Below are positions 36,671-45,542 of a stretch of 64,000 nt of DNA, in pieces (the first letter of the stretch is position 1; each line of letters opens with the position of its first letter). The notes below the pieces were generated by a model. That model did not search any database, was not told where the DNA came from, and saw only the letters and a program-made list of their open reading frames with translations. This stretch comes from DATKAS01 sp963733765 (lineage in GTDB: Bacteria > Actinomycetota > Acidimicrobiia > Acidimicrobiales > DATKAS01), in NCBI GenBank assembly GCA_963733765.1, contig CAVTEI010000007.1, positions 1 through 64,000 of the forward strand. Direction: 5' to 3'. The translations under genes and the position numbers were made by a program.

Positions 36671-37366
36671 TCACGCCGCCCGCGCGATGACGTGGTGATA
36701 CGCGTAGGTGCCTTCGTCGTCCCTCATCCACGGTCCCTCTGCGTCGTCTTCGATCACGAACCCGGCGTCGACGATCCACGCGCGCACGCGATCCATGTCC
36801 GGATGAAAGTGGTAGTAGCCGTCGGGTTGGTCCCACAAGACCTCGCCTTCCACCACGGGCAGGCCGGAGTTCGCGAGCTCTCGATTCAGAGCGGCGACCT
36901 CGGCGGACGGGGCGAGCTCGACCGTGAGATAGAGCCACGCGCCACGGTGCGCGGCTCGACGGAACGCGCCCATCACGGTCGGCCAGTCCTCGGGGGGAAC
37001 GAACTCCATCGCGTCGACGCACATCACGCCGTCGAACTCGTCGTCGAACGGGAGGTCTTGGAGGTCGAGATGACGGGTCGCCGCGGCGGGATGCTTCGCA
37101 CGCGCCGTGGCCAGTGCGGCCGCTGAGTGATCGACGCCGACCACTCGCCTCCCGCTGTCGAGGACCATCCCGAGGTACTTCCCGGTGCCACATGCCGCAT
37201 CGAGGACCTCGCCCCCCGGCGCCACCAACGACAGGAATCGCTCGACCCATGTCGCGTGCACGGGATGGATGTCCCCCCAGCGGAGGTCGTACTCCTCGGC
37301 GAGCTCGTTCTCTTCGTCCTCGTTGGAACGGCGGAGGCTCAGCAACCAGGTTTCCCGCTCGACCAC
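36671..37366 (-). CDS. Class I SAM-dependent methyltransferase
   Basis: 231 residues, intact. Motif I is VLDAACGTGKYLGM, followed by VVGVDHSAAALATAR (acidic residue binding the ribose), FDGVMCVDAMEFVPPEDW and a C-terminal VRAWIVDAGFVIEDD. First gene of the operon that continues to the MetE-like and PEP-utilising genes. Methyl acceptor unknown; a small molecule is likely from the size and fold. Confidence 0.87.
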   Translation of the reverse strand: MVERETWLLSLRRSNEDEENELAEEYDLRWGDIHPVHATWVERFLSLVAPGGEVLDAACGTGKYLGMVLDSGRRVVGVDHSAAALATARAKHPAAATRHLDLQDLPFDDEFDGVMCVDAMEFVPPEDWPTVMGAFRRAAHRGAWLYLTVELAPSAEVAALNRELANSGLPVVEGEVLWDQPDGYYHFHPDMDRVRAWIVDAGFVIEDDAEGPWMRDDEGTYAYHHVIARAA

Positions 37367-37423
37367 AGCCTTGTTCTACACCGCCCCCGCGCGCTGTGAC
37401 CCGGGGAGTGCGAGGATCCGGCC

Positions 37424-38509
37424 ATGCGCGCAGCCATCCTCGACGACGGCCACGACGAGCTCGTCCTCACCTCCATCGAGCACGAGAAGCCGCACGGCCG
37501 AGAGATCCTCGTGCACACCGAGGCCGTCGGCCTGTGCCACAGCGACCTCCACTTCCTCGACGGCGTGCTGAGCCGGGCGCGTCCGCTCCTGCTCGGTCAC
37601 GAAGCCGTGGGCATCGTCGAGGCCGTCGGAGACGGGGTCGACACGATCGCGGTCGGCGATCGAGTCGTCACCTGCCTGGTGATGGGGTGCGGTGTGTGCC
37701 CTCGTTGCGAACAGGGCGAGCCGTACGTGTGTGCACGGCCCGAGGCGACGCGCCGCTCACGCGATCAGGTCCCGCGGCTGTCGATGGCCGATGGTCGAAC
37801 CGTCACGACGATGGCCAACATCGGCGCGCTGGCCGAGCGCATGCTGCTCGACGAGCGGGCTGTGGTTCCCGTGCCGAAGGACATGCCGGCGCACCTGGCC
37901 GCGATCCTGGGCTGCGCAGTGGTGACCGGCCTCGGCGCCGTGTTCAACGTCGCGCGCGTGCGCCCGACCGACACCGTTGCGGTGATCGGCTGCGGGGGCG
38001 TGGGCCTCAACGTCGTGCAAGGTGCCCGCATCTCGGGCGCCGCTCGGGTCATCGCGATCGATCTCTCCCCGTCGAAGCTCGAGCTCGCCCGCCGCCTCGG
38101 TGCGACCGACACGATCGACGCGTCAGCGAGTGATGTCGTCGAGGCCGTGCGGACCCTCACCGGGGAGGGCGTGGATCACGCGTTCGAGGTCATCGGCCGC
38201 CCCGAGACCGTGCGACAAGCCTTCGAGATCGCGGCGCCCGGCCGGCGGGCCTACGTCGTCGGCGTCTTTCCGGACGACGCCGAGCTCACGCTGCCCGCGA
38301 TGCCCTTGCGGAGGGCCAAGTCGCTCGTCGGCGTGTTCATGGGCGCCACCCGCCCGCGTGTCGACATCCCTCGCTACGTCGAGCTGTGGCAACGGGGGCT
38401 GCTCGACCTGGAGTCGATGGTGTCGAACGTCATCCCGCTCGACGAGGTCAACGACGGGTTCGCTGCGCTCGCCCGGGGCGAGGTCGCCCGCGCCGTCGTC
38501 GCCTTCTGA
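37424..38509 (+). CDS. Zinc-dependent alcohol dehydrogenase (MDR family)
   Basis: 361 residues. Catalytic zinc site: Cys38 in GLCHSD and His59-Glu60 in LLGHEAVG. Structural zinc cysteines lie in CGVCPRCEQGEPYVC (Cys89, 92, 95, 103). Rossmann motif VAVIGCGGVGLNVVQGA and acidic IAIDLS favour NAD. Resembles the mycothiol/formaldehyde and class III-like subgroup only in general layout. It diverges from the SAM methyltransferase operon. No frameshift. The substrate is an alcohol or aldehyde of this region's catabolism, by inference. Confidence 0.9.
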   Translation: MRAAILDDGHDELVLTSIEHEKPHGREILVHTEAVGLCHSDLHFLDGVLSRARPLLLGHEAVGIVEAVGDGVDTIAVGDRVVTCLVMGCGVCPRCEQGEPYVCARPEATRRSRDQVPRLSMADGRTVTTMANIGALAERMLLDERAVVPVPKDMPAHLAAILGCAVVTGLGAVFNVARVRPTDTVAVIGCGGVGLNVVQGARISGAARVIAIDLSPSKLELARRLGATDTIDASASDVVEAVRTLTGEGVDHAFEVIGRPETVRQAFEIAAPGRRAYVVGVFPDDAELTLPAMPLRRAKSLVGVFMGATRPRVDIPRYVELWQRGLLDLESMVSNVIPLDEVNDGFAALARGEVARAVVAF

Positions 38510-38534
38510 TCCGCACCTCGGCTTCTGGTTCAAG

Positions 38535-38558
38535 TAACCGGCCAGAAGTGGCCGGTTA
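38535..38558. terminator. Perfect 10-bp hairpin between convergent genes
   Basis: TAACCGGCCA and TGGCCGGTTA flank a GAAG loop, a perfect ten-base-pair stem, placed between the alcohol dehydrogenase stop (38509) and the phosphatase stop (38598). An upstream CTTCTGG at 38522-38528 could pair with the CCAGAAG that forms the stem's inner edge and loop, an alternative fold. Probably a bidirectional terminator. Confidence 0.75.
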
Positions 38559-38597
38559 TGCGCGCGAGAACGCTGGGGGTGGGGGTCCGGGTGTGGG

Positions 38598-39605
38598 TCA
38601 GACCCAGCTGGGCGTGACTGTGGTGGGGATGTCGATCTCGAGGCCGCGCCCTCGGTAGGTGACGGTCGCGTGCTCGCGGTCGCCGTGCACGCGGATGCGG
38701 ACGTCCTCGACGTTGTGGGGCTCGCCTGGGTCATGACCGACCGCCGATGCCGCGACCGCACGAATCGGCCCCGAGTGCGAGCACACGAAGAGGCGCGCCC
38801 CCTCGGGGAGCCGATCAACTTCGTCGAGGACGCCCTTCCAATAGCGCCGCACGACGTACGACGGGGGCTCGACGTAGTGGGTCGGCTGGGTCAGCCAGTG
38901 CGTGATCGGGTCGCCGCCGGCGAACTGGATGCGGTAGATGCGATCCATCTCGACCATCCAGCCGGGCCGGTCGCCGCCCCCGTGACGCTCGTAGCCCTCG
39001 AGCAAGTTGGCGTACTCCTGGAAGGCGGCCGTGATGTCGAGCTCGCGCCCGTTGAACCAGATCTGGAAGTTCCGGAACTCGTCGACGGGTTGGGGCGACT
39101 CGATCGTCACGTCGGGGATGCCGTAGCGCGCGACCGCCTGGCGCAGCCCCTCCGCGAGTGCGACCGCCGTCTCCTCGGCGCGTGCGGTCGGCGCGTGGAC
39201 GATGCGGGCCAATGATCCTTCCGTCATGCCCTTCGCGAGGTCCTGCCCCTTGCGGTGCGCCTGCCACCGCCCGAGCGGCGTGAGCGCGCTGTCGGAGATG
39301 TAGCCCTGCGTCTGACCGTGCCGGATCAACCGGACGTCGGTTGCCGACGCGAGCGTGCGCCGCATCGACTCAGGCCACTGCAGCTCACGCGGGGCGACTG
39401 TCTCGCGGGCGAATGCCTCGGTGCGGCCCGGCGGCGAGTTCGGCTGATCGAGCTCGAGTTGCGCACGGTGCGTCGCTCGAGCGCGAGCTTTCGCGACGAA
39501 CGGCAGCTCCCCCGGCTCGACCGGCGTGAGCTCCTCGGCCCGACGCGCCTCATACCGCGCGAGGTACTCGGGCGAGTCGTCTCGTGTCGTCGTGATGCGA
39601 GCCAC
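38598..39605 (-). CDS. Histidine phosphatase superfamily protein
   Basis: 335 residues from GTG 39605. The phosphatase core starts about residue 85 with VRLIRHGQTQGY (RHG phospho-His), continues ARIVHAPTARAEETA and ends with LFVCSHSGPIRAV (second His). The first ~80 residues (SPEYLARYEARRAEELTPVEPGELPF) are an extra charged region. Eight bases downstream of the catechol dioxygenase stop on the same strand, so co-transcribed with it. Acts on a phosphorylated small molecule, or may be a phosphatase-fold protein with another role. Confidence 0.83.
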   Translation of the reverse strand: MARITTTRDDSPEYLARYEARRAEELTPVEPGELPFVAKARARATHRAQLELDQPNSPPGRTEAFARETVAPRELQWPESMRRTLASATDVRLIRHGQTQGYISDSALTPLGRWQAHRKGQDLAKGMTEGSLARIVHAPTARAEETAVALAEGLRQAVARYGIPDVTIESPQPVDEFRNFQIWFNGRELDITAAFQEYANLLEGYERHGGGDRPGWMVEMDRIYRIQFAGGDPITHWLTQPTHYVEPPSYVVRRYWKGVLDEVDRLPEGARLFVCSHSGPIRAVAASAVGHDPGEPHNVEDVRIRVHGDREHATVTYRGRGLEIDIPTTVTPSWV

Positions 39606-39612
39606 AGAAGCC

Positions 39613-40522
39613 TCAGCTGTGGATCGACACGAACGAGTCGACGATCTTGTTCTCGTAGTAGAACAGCGCCTTACCGAACTGGTCCTCGGTCCAGGTGATC
39701 GTGTCCCAGTCGCTGTCGGTGCGGTACCCACCCGTGAACACCTCGTTGCGGTTGCCCACCGGGTCGAAGAAGTAGATCGTGTGGCCGCGCGTGATGCCGT
39801 GGCGCGTCGGGCCGACGTCGATGTCGATGCCGTTCATCCGGAGGATGTCGGCGGCTCGCCCGACGTCCGACCAGCTGTCGAGCCAGAACGCGAAGTGGTG
39901 CAGCCCGCCGTTCGGCGCCGCGGGTGAACGCGATGTCATGCGGTTGGTGCGACCGCTCGAAGAACACGATGAGCTGGTAGCCCTCGTTGCTGACCAGCTG
40001 CTCGGTGAGCCGGAACTGCAGCGCCTCTTGCATGAACCGGGCCATGTCGGGGACGTTCTCGGTGGTGAGCAGGCAGTGGTCGAGTCGGGGTGGCGAGATG
40101 CCGACGAGGTCGGCCGGCATCGGGGGCGGGTTGAACATGGGAAGGCCGTTGCCGACCTTCTCCATCGACGCGTAGATCTCCATCACGTGCCCGCTCGGAG
40201 TGTCGAAGCGGATGGCGTCGCCCAGCGCCCGCTCGTGGTCGGACGACACGCGCTCCACCGTGCAGCCATAGCGCTCGAGCACGGTTTCGTAGTCCTCCAG
40301 GTCGTCCTGGGTGTCCGTCTTGAACGCGATGTGTTCAACCCCGTAGCGCGAGGCCTCGGTGAGGATCACCGAATGGTGGTCGCGCTCGTCCCACCCCTTC
40401 AGGTACACGTGGCTGCCGTCGCGCTCGACCTCCTTCAGCCCGACGACCTCGGTGTAGTAGGCGGCGCACAGGTCGAGATCGGGCACCCGCACTTCGACAT
40501 GGCCCAGGCGATGGATCGGCAT
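39613..40522 (-). CDS. Catechol 2,3-dioxygenase, XylE-type extradiol ring cleavage (one frameshift)
   Basis: Vicinal-oxygen-chelate extradiol dioxygenase of about 302 residues, the same length as XylE. Metal ligands are His in PRLDHCLLTTENVP, His in GLHHFAFWLDSW and Glu in NRNEVFTGG. DIDVGPTRHG, TIYFFDP and WTEDQFGKALFYYENKI closely follow XylE (DIGPTRHG, TIYFFDPSGNRNEVF, WTTDQLGKAIFYHD). One indel near 39925 separates HDIAFTRG from GLHHFAF. ATG 40522. Converts a catechol to a 2-hydroxymuconic semialdehyde. It diverges from the TenA-like/IclR pair across about 70 bp. Confidence 0.9.
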
Positions 40523-40591
40523 GCGGTCGATCGTGGGCGCCGAGCCTCCGTTCGGCAAGCAGAACGTTCCAGATTGTGCAACGCTCCCGCG

Positions 40592-41296
40592 ATGGCATTC
40601 GACGGGCACAAGTTCGTACAAGACCTCCGAGACGAGCTCGCGGAGTCGGGCCGCGGGTTGGACAAGGCGGTCTGGGTCGAGAAGGTCGTGCAGGGCGAGG
40701 CGACGCCTCAGGAGCTCGTGGGCTGGGCCCGCCAGCACTACTGGGGCGTCACGTACCACACCCGCCGGGTGCTCTCGGCGTGGGTCACCCGTATCCCGTA
40801 CGAGATGACCGACGACGTGATCGAGAACCTGGCGGAAGAGGTGCTCGGCACCCAGTCGAAGACCGGGCTCAGCCACTTGCACTGGCTGTTCGAGTTCACG
40901 CGCGCCCTCGGCGCGCCCGACGCGGTGATCCTCGACGCGTCGCCCAACGTCGACGCGATCGCGTCCGAGAGCTTCCTGTTCAATCTCGCCAACCAGCGCC
41001 CGTGGTACGAGCTCACGTTCGGCGGCATCCTCGGCATCGAGAATCAGATCCCGCCCGCGTACATCCGAGTCGTCGAGGGATTCAAGACGCACTACGGCGA
41101 CATGCTCAGCCCCGACGACTACCGCTTCCACACGATCCACATCTATGTCGACGAGGAGCACGGGGGCCACGTCGGCGAGTTCGCGGAGCGCTACCTCGAC
41201 ACCGACGAGAAGCGACGGGCCGCCCGCGCCGCGTACCTGGCCGGCGCCGAGCTGACCCGGCGGTGCTGGGACGCCATAGACGGCGCCGTCTGGTGA
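40592..41296 (+). CDS. TenA/PqqC/heme-oxygenase-like (iron-containing redox enzyme) family protein
   Basis: 234 residues, all-helical. Features are VWVEKVVQGEATPQELVGWARQHYW, ENLAEEVLGTQSKTGLSHLHWLF, WYELTFGGILGIENQIPPAYIRV and FHTIHIYVDEEHGGHVGEFAERY. The E-x-H-rich last helices would supply ligands for a diiron site, as in HDO-type enzymes. It also resembles PqqC/TenA in layout. ATG 40592 has only a weak ribosome site. The stop overlaps the IclR start (GTGA). It could process an aromatic or N-heterocycle substrate, but that is inference. Confidence 0.78.
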   Translation: MAFDGHKFVQDLRDELAESGRGLDKAVWVEKVVQGEATPQELVGWARQHYWGVTYHTRRVLSAWVTRIPYEMTDDVIENLAEEVLGTQSKTGLSHLHWLFEFTRALGAPDAVILDASPNVDAIASESFLFNLANQRPWYELTFGGILGIENQIPPAYIRVVEGFKTHYGDMLSPDDYRFHTIHIYVDEEHGGHVGEFAERYLDTDEKRRAARAAYLAGAELTRRCWDAIDGAVW

Positions 41297-42051
41297 CGAC
41301 CGAGTACACGACCGTCCGCAAGGCGATGGCCGTCGTGTCGGCGTTCAGCTACGGCGAACCCGTGCTCGGGGTCTCGGAGCTCGCCCGCCGGCTCGACATG
41401 GGCAAGAGCACTGTGCATCGCATCCTCACCACGCTCGTCGCCGACGGCTATGTGGAGCGCACACGCGACGAGCGCTACCGGCTCAGCATCAAGATGTACG
41501 AGATCGGACAGCAGGTCGCGGCGAGCATCGAGCTGCGCGAGCTCGTCCATCCTGCGCTCGAACGGCTGCGCAACGAGAGCGGCGAGACCGCGCACGTGGG
41601 GGTGCTCTCAGGCACCGACGTGGTCTACGTCGACCGGCTCGAGAGCCCGCACATGATCCGCTGGCTCACGCGCGTCGGGCGGCGCCGGGGGGCCCACGCC
41701 ACCTCGACGGGGAAGTGCCTTCTCGCGTTCGGACCTCCTGCCGACGTCGCGCGTGTCGTGGCCGGTGGCCTTCCCAAGCTCGGCCCGCGCACGATCACCT
41801 CTCGCTCGATGCTGGAACGAGCCCTCGCGAAGATCCGAGTTGACGGGTATTCCGTGAGTGTCGACGAGGCGGTGCCCGGGGTCGTCTCCGTCGCGGCTCC
41901 CCTCTTCGACGGCGCGGGAGACTGCATCGCCGCGATGTCGGTTGCCGGCCCCGTCAGCCGCATGCCGCCCGAGAAGGTCGAACACGTCGTGCGGCTCGTG
42001 GTCCGCGCCGCGGCCAGCGTCGGCCCCGGGAGGGATGCCCGGTCAGCGTGA
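41293..42051 (+). CDS. IclR-family transcriptional regulator 1
   Basis: 252 residues: N-terminal winged helix (LGVSELARRLDMGKSTVHRILTTL) and an IclR effector domain (GETAHVGVLSGTDVVYVDRLES, HATSTGKCLLAFGP, VDEAVPGVVSVAAPLFD). GTG 41293 overlaps the TenA-like gene. IclR proteins often sense aromatic acids; the adjacent catechol dioxygenase is the most likely target. No frameshift. Confidence 0.92.
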   Translation: MTTEYTTVRKAMAVVSAFSYGEPVLGVSELARRLDMGKSTVHRILTTLVADGYVERTRDERYRLSIKMYEIGQQVAASIELRELVHPALERLRNESGETAHVGVLSGTDVVYVDRLESPHMIRWLTRVGRRRGAHATSTGKCLLAFGPPADVARVVAGGLPKLGPRTITSRSMLERALAKIRVDGYSVSVDEAVPGVVSVAAPLFDGAGDCIAAMSVAGPVSRMPPEKVEHVVRLVVRAAASVGPGRDARSA

Positions 42052-42841
42052 GCGACGCTTCAGTGCGTACTCCCCCTTGCCGATCGCCTCGCTCAGCTTC
42101 TTCGCTCCGGCCTGCAACAGTTCGATGTGGCGGGGCTCGTGCTCACCGATGACGCGAGACGTCGGCCCGACCATCGAGATCGCCGCCACGACCGGGCCGT
42201 CGGCGGGCGCGTGCACCGGCACCGCCAGCGACGACAGGCCGAGCTCGGTCTCGTCCACGCTTCGCGCGAAGCCCTGCTCTCGCACACGCCGCAGCTCGGC
42301 CATGAGCACCTTCGGCACCACGATCGTGTAACCGGTCGAGGGCTCGAGCCCCCTCGAGCCGGGCCTCCAACACGTCGGGCATGAACGCCGCCAAGACCTT
42401 GCCGGCACTCGACCGATGGACGGGCGCGCGTCTCGAGTTGGTCGTGTAGCGAAGGGCCTGCTGACCTTCGACCCGCTCGACGTAGACGACGTCACCGCCG
42501 GCGGGGACGCCGATCTGCACGGTCTCCCCCAAGGCGTTCCGCAGCTCCACCAGCAACGGCAGGCCGCGGTCGCGCACTGCCGTGCGCTCGGTGGCGAGAT
42601 GCCCGTACTCGACGAAGCGCAGGCCGAGGCGGTAGCCACCGGCTTCGGTACGGTCGAGCAGGCCGCGCTGCGCGAGCACCGCGCACGTGCGGTGGGCGGT
42701 GCTCTTGGCCACCCCGACTCGCCGGGCGAGCTCGCTCAAGCTCAGCTCCGGGGCGTCGGCGAGGGCATCGACGACATCCAGCGCGATCGACACCGACTGC
42801 AAAGGGCGGATGTCGTGAACGGGGGGCCGCTTCGCCGGCAT
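42043..42841 (-). CDS. IclR-family transcriptional regulator 2 (one frameshift)
   Basis: About 265 residues: LSLSELARRVGVAKSTAHRTCAVL helix-turn-helix, ETVQIGVPAGGDVVYVERVEG, HRSSAGKVLAAFMP and SVDETELGLSSLAVPVHA. One indel near 42360 separates VLEARLE from YTIVVPKVLMAELRRV. The 3' end overlaps the convergent IclR 1 by nine bases. The start ATG 42841 overlaps the MarR stop (TGATG), so the two regulators are co-translated. Confidence 0.88.
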
Positions 42842-43277
42842 CAGAGCCCCACGAGCCCTCCGTCGAGGGAGTGCACGCAGCGGAGGAGCGCCCTTCGCAG
42901 CAGCCGGCGCTCCTCGTCGTTGAGGTCAGCGACCATCCTCTGCTCGACCGCGTCGACCTCCGCCTCGCAGGCGGCGAGGACCTTGAGGCCCTTTGGCGTG
43001 ACCCGACCCTGCAGGATGCGCCCGTGGTCGGGATGCGCCCGCCGCCGCACCAAGCCCTCGCTCCTCGAGGCCGAGCAGCACCTCGTTCATCGATTGCGGC
43101 GAGACCAACGACCGCCGCGCGAGTTGCGCATTCGAGAGCCCGCCGAGGTGCGCGAGCACGCTCAGCGTCGTGTACTGGTTCAACGACAGACCGTGCGCGG
43201 CAAGGACCTCGTTCAACGCGCGACGGACCACTCGGTCCAGCGCGACCCACGAGATAGAGCAGCGTGGGGTCGGTCAT
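42841..43277 (-). CDS. MarR-family transcriptional regulator (two frameshifts)
   Basis: About 144 residues. MTDPTLLYLVGRA leads into RVVRRALNEVLAAHGLSLNQYTTLSVLAHLGGLSNAQLARRSLVSPQSMNEVLLGLEERGL, quoted here by landmarks: the LSNAQLARR helix and SPQSMNEVL recognition helix. The wing and dimer helices GRILQGRVTPKGLKVL and EERRLLRRALLRCV follow. Indels near 43250 and 43055. Resembles MarR-type sensors of phenolic ligands, suiting its place beside dioxygenase genes. Confidence 0.82.
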
Positions 43278-43369
43278 GTCGTCCCGAGGGGCGGGAGCAC
43301 TCACCGCCGGTCACGGTATCAGGCACGTTGAGATTGCCGAACGGGCTGACCCAGCCGAATCTCCAGCGG

Positions 43370-44204
43370 TCAGGTGCGGTCGAGGACGACGTCGAAGGTC
43401 GTGGCGAGCTCGCCGTTCTCGTCGGGCTTCGAAGCTGCGGATGAGGCTGTCGCGCACGCCGAACACCGGATCCTCGCGGAGGAACTCGCTCTCGACGTCG
43501 AACACGTGGGTGATGAGCTCCTTGTACCCGTCGGCACGGATCCACATGTGGGTGTGGCCGGGGCGCATCCAGCGGCGGTTGTTCGCCTTGAGCATGTCGC
43601 CCGCCGGACCGTCGGACGGGATCGGATACGGCACGGGACGGACGGTTCTGATCTCGTAGGTGCCGTCGTCGTCGGTCGTGTAGATGCCCCTGAGGTTCTC
43701 GGCGCTCTGGATGCCGGGTTGCTGCACCGCGTAGAAGCCGTGTGTCGCGTTCTGCCAGCAGTCGAGCTCGGCGCCGGCCACGGGCTTGCCCTCGTCGTTG
43801 GTGATCGTGCCTCGGATCACGACGCGGTCGCCCTCGTCGGAGTCGACGAGCATCGTCTCGCCCCGCGCCCGATGGGGCGAGCCAGGGACGAAGAACGGGC
43901 CGAGCACCGTGTTCTCGGTGGCCCCCTCGGCGGCGTCGTAGTTGATGATCTCGACGAGCGACGAGACGCCGAACGTGTCGGACAGGAGGATGAACTCCTG
44001 ACGGGTGTCGTCGCACATCTGACCCGCACGGGTGAGGAAGTTGATGCCCTCGAACCACTCGTCGCGGGTGAGGTTCACCTCGGACACAAACGCATGGAGG
44101 TGCTTGATCGCCGCCTCGCAGATCTCGCGGACCCGGGGATTCGGTGAGCCTTCGTAGCGCGAGAGCACGTCCTCGAGCAGCTCGGCTTGTGCCTTCTCGG
44201 TCAT
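43370..44204 (-). CDS. Intradiol ring-cleavage dioxygenase (catechol or hydroxyquinol 1,2-dioxygenase type), one frameshift near the C-terminus
   Basis: About 277 residues: N-terminal dimerisation domain (WFEGINFLTRAGQMCDDTRQEFILLSD in part), then the catalytic jelly roll ENTVLGPFFVPGSP, VIRGTITNDEGKPVAGAELDCWQ, GIYTTDDDGTYEIRTVRPVPYP (Tyr ligands) and RPGHTHMWIRADGY (HxH ligands). Iron(III) is expected from the 2 Tyr/2 His set. An indel near 43432 diverts the last 20 residues; corrected, they read PDENGELATTFDVVLDRT. ATG 44204 with GAGGGGGA upstream. Catechol and hydroxyquinol enzymes cannot be separated here. Confidence 0.88.
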
Positions 44205-44254
44205 GGTGTCCCCCTCGGGTATCAGGAGTGTCGGCAAACGGTAGCGTCGGGTGG

Positions 44255-44695
44255 ATGGGAGAGGAGCCGCTCGACAGCGCCACGGATTGGGTCGCCGAGC
44301 ACACACGCAAGTACGTCGAGAGCGACGGTGAAGAGGGCTACCTCTGGCGAGGCTTCCCCACGATCGTGCTCACGACGCGAGGCCGGAAGTCGGGCAACAT
44401 GCGCCGCAACGCGCTGATCTACGGACGCGACGGAGACGACTACGTGCTGATCGCGTCGTACGGCGGACGTCCGAAGCATCCGCTCTGGTACCTGAACCTC
44501 GTCGCCGATCCTCATGTCTCGATCCAGGATCGGGCCACCGTGGTCGAGGGCACGGCCGCGACCGTCGAGGACGAAGCCGAGCGGGCCCGGCTGTGGGACC
44601 TGATGGTGTCGATCTATCCGCCTTACGCCGAGTACGCGGCCAAGGCTGCGGAAGCCGGCCGCACCATTCCCGTCGTGCGAGTGCGCGGTCACTGA
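44255..44695 (+). CDS. DDN-type (F420/deazaflavin) nitroreductase family protein
   Basis: 146 residues of the Ddn/pyridoxamine-oxidase-like split barrel: YLWRGFPTIVLTTRGRKSGNMRRNALIYG, HPLWYLNLVADPHVSIQDR and RARLWDLMVSIYPPYAEYA. The TTRGRKSG loop and the WYLNL segment mark this actinobacterial family, members of which bind F420 or heme. It diverges from the intradiol dioxygenase gene and overlaps the convergent SDR by seven bases. No frameshift. Confidence 0.88.
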   Translation: MGEEPLDSATDWVAEHTRKYVESDGEEGYLWRGFPTIVLTTRGRKSGNMRRNALIYGRDGDDYVLIASYGGRPKHPLWYLNLVADPHVSIQDRATVVEGTAATVEDEAERARLWDLMVSIYPPYAEYAAKAAEAGRTIPVVRVRGH

Positions 44696-45538
44696 GGCGG
44701 CTCCACCGGGTTCTCGCCGGCGACGATGCGAGCGAATCTGGCCTCGAGGTTGGGCACCATCTCGGGGTGGGTCAGGACGTAGAAGCGGTTCGCCTTCACC
44801 GCGTCGCACACCTGGTCGGCGATGTCCGACGGGTCCCGGGCGATCGTCGCCAGCTGCGTGCGCCGCTTGGCCTTGTACTCCGCCAGCTGCGCCATCTGGT
44901 CGGTGTCGAGCGTGTACGAGAACCGCTCGGGGCGGTTGCGGTCTGACGTCGAGATGTTGGTGCGCACCCACGCCGGGCACAGCACCGAAACACCGACGTG
45001 GCTTCCCTCGGCGTCGAGCTCGAACTTGAGCGTCTCGCTGAGGGCGACGACGGCGGCCTTCGACGCGTTGTAGGGGCCCATCCGGGGCAGGTAGTAGAGG
45101 CCCGAGATCGATGCGGTGTTCACGATGTGCCCGACGTCGTTCGCGCGCATCGACGGCAGGAAGGCGCGCAGCCCGTGGATCACGCCGAAGAGGTTGACGC
45201 CGATCACCCACTCGAAGTCACGCAACGGGAGCTCGGCGACGGGCAGACCTCGGCTCCCGACGCCGGCGTTGTTGCACAGCAGGTGGACGTCACCGAATCG
45301 CTCGTAGCGCCAGCTCCGCGAGCGCGTTCACATCCGCTTCCACACTCGTGTCGGTGGGGAAGGCGGCAACGTCGACGCCCAACGCCGCCAGCTCCTCGGC
45401 GGCCTTGTGCAACGCCGGACGTTCGATGTCGGCGAGCACCAGCTTCATGCGTTCGGTCGCGAACCGATGCGCCATCGCGAGACCGATGCCGGACGCCGCC
45501 CCCGTGATGACCGCGACCCTGCCGGCGAGCTCCTCCAC
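44689..45538 (-). CDS. Short-chain dehydrogenase/reductase (one frameshift)
   Basis: About 282 residues: GRVAVITGAASGIGLAMAHRF, LVLADIERP, HLLCNNAGVG, IVNTASISGLYY (Ser) and YNASKAAVVAL (Tyr-Lys), with a longer C-terminal tail than usual. One extra base near 45308; corrected, the link reads ELAYERFGDVHLLCNNAG. GTG 45538 begins four bases after the stop of the LivF-type gene, so it is the last gene of the transporter operon and may act on the imported compound. Confidence 0.85.
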
Positions 45539-45542
45539 CGAG

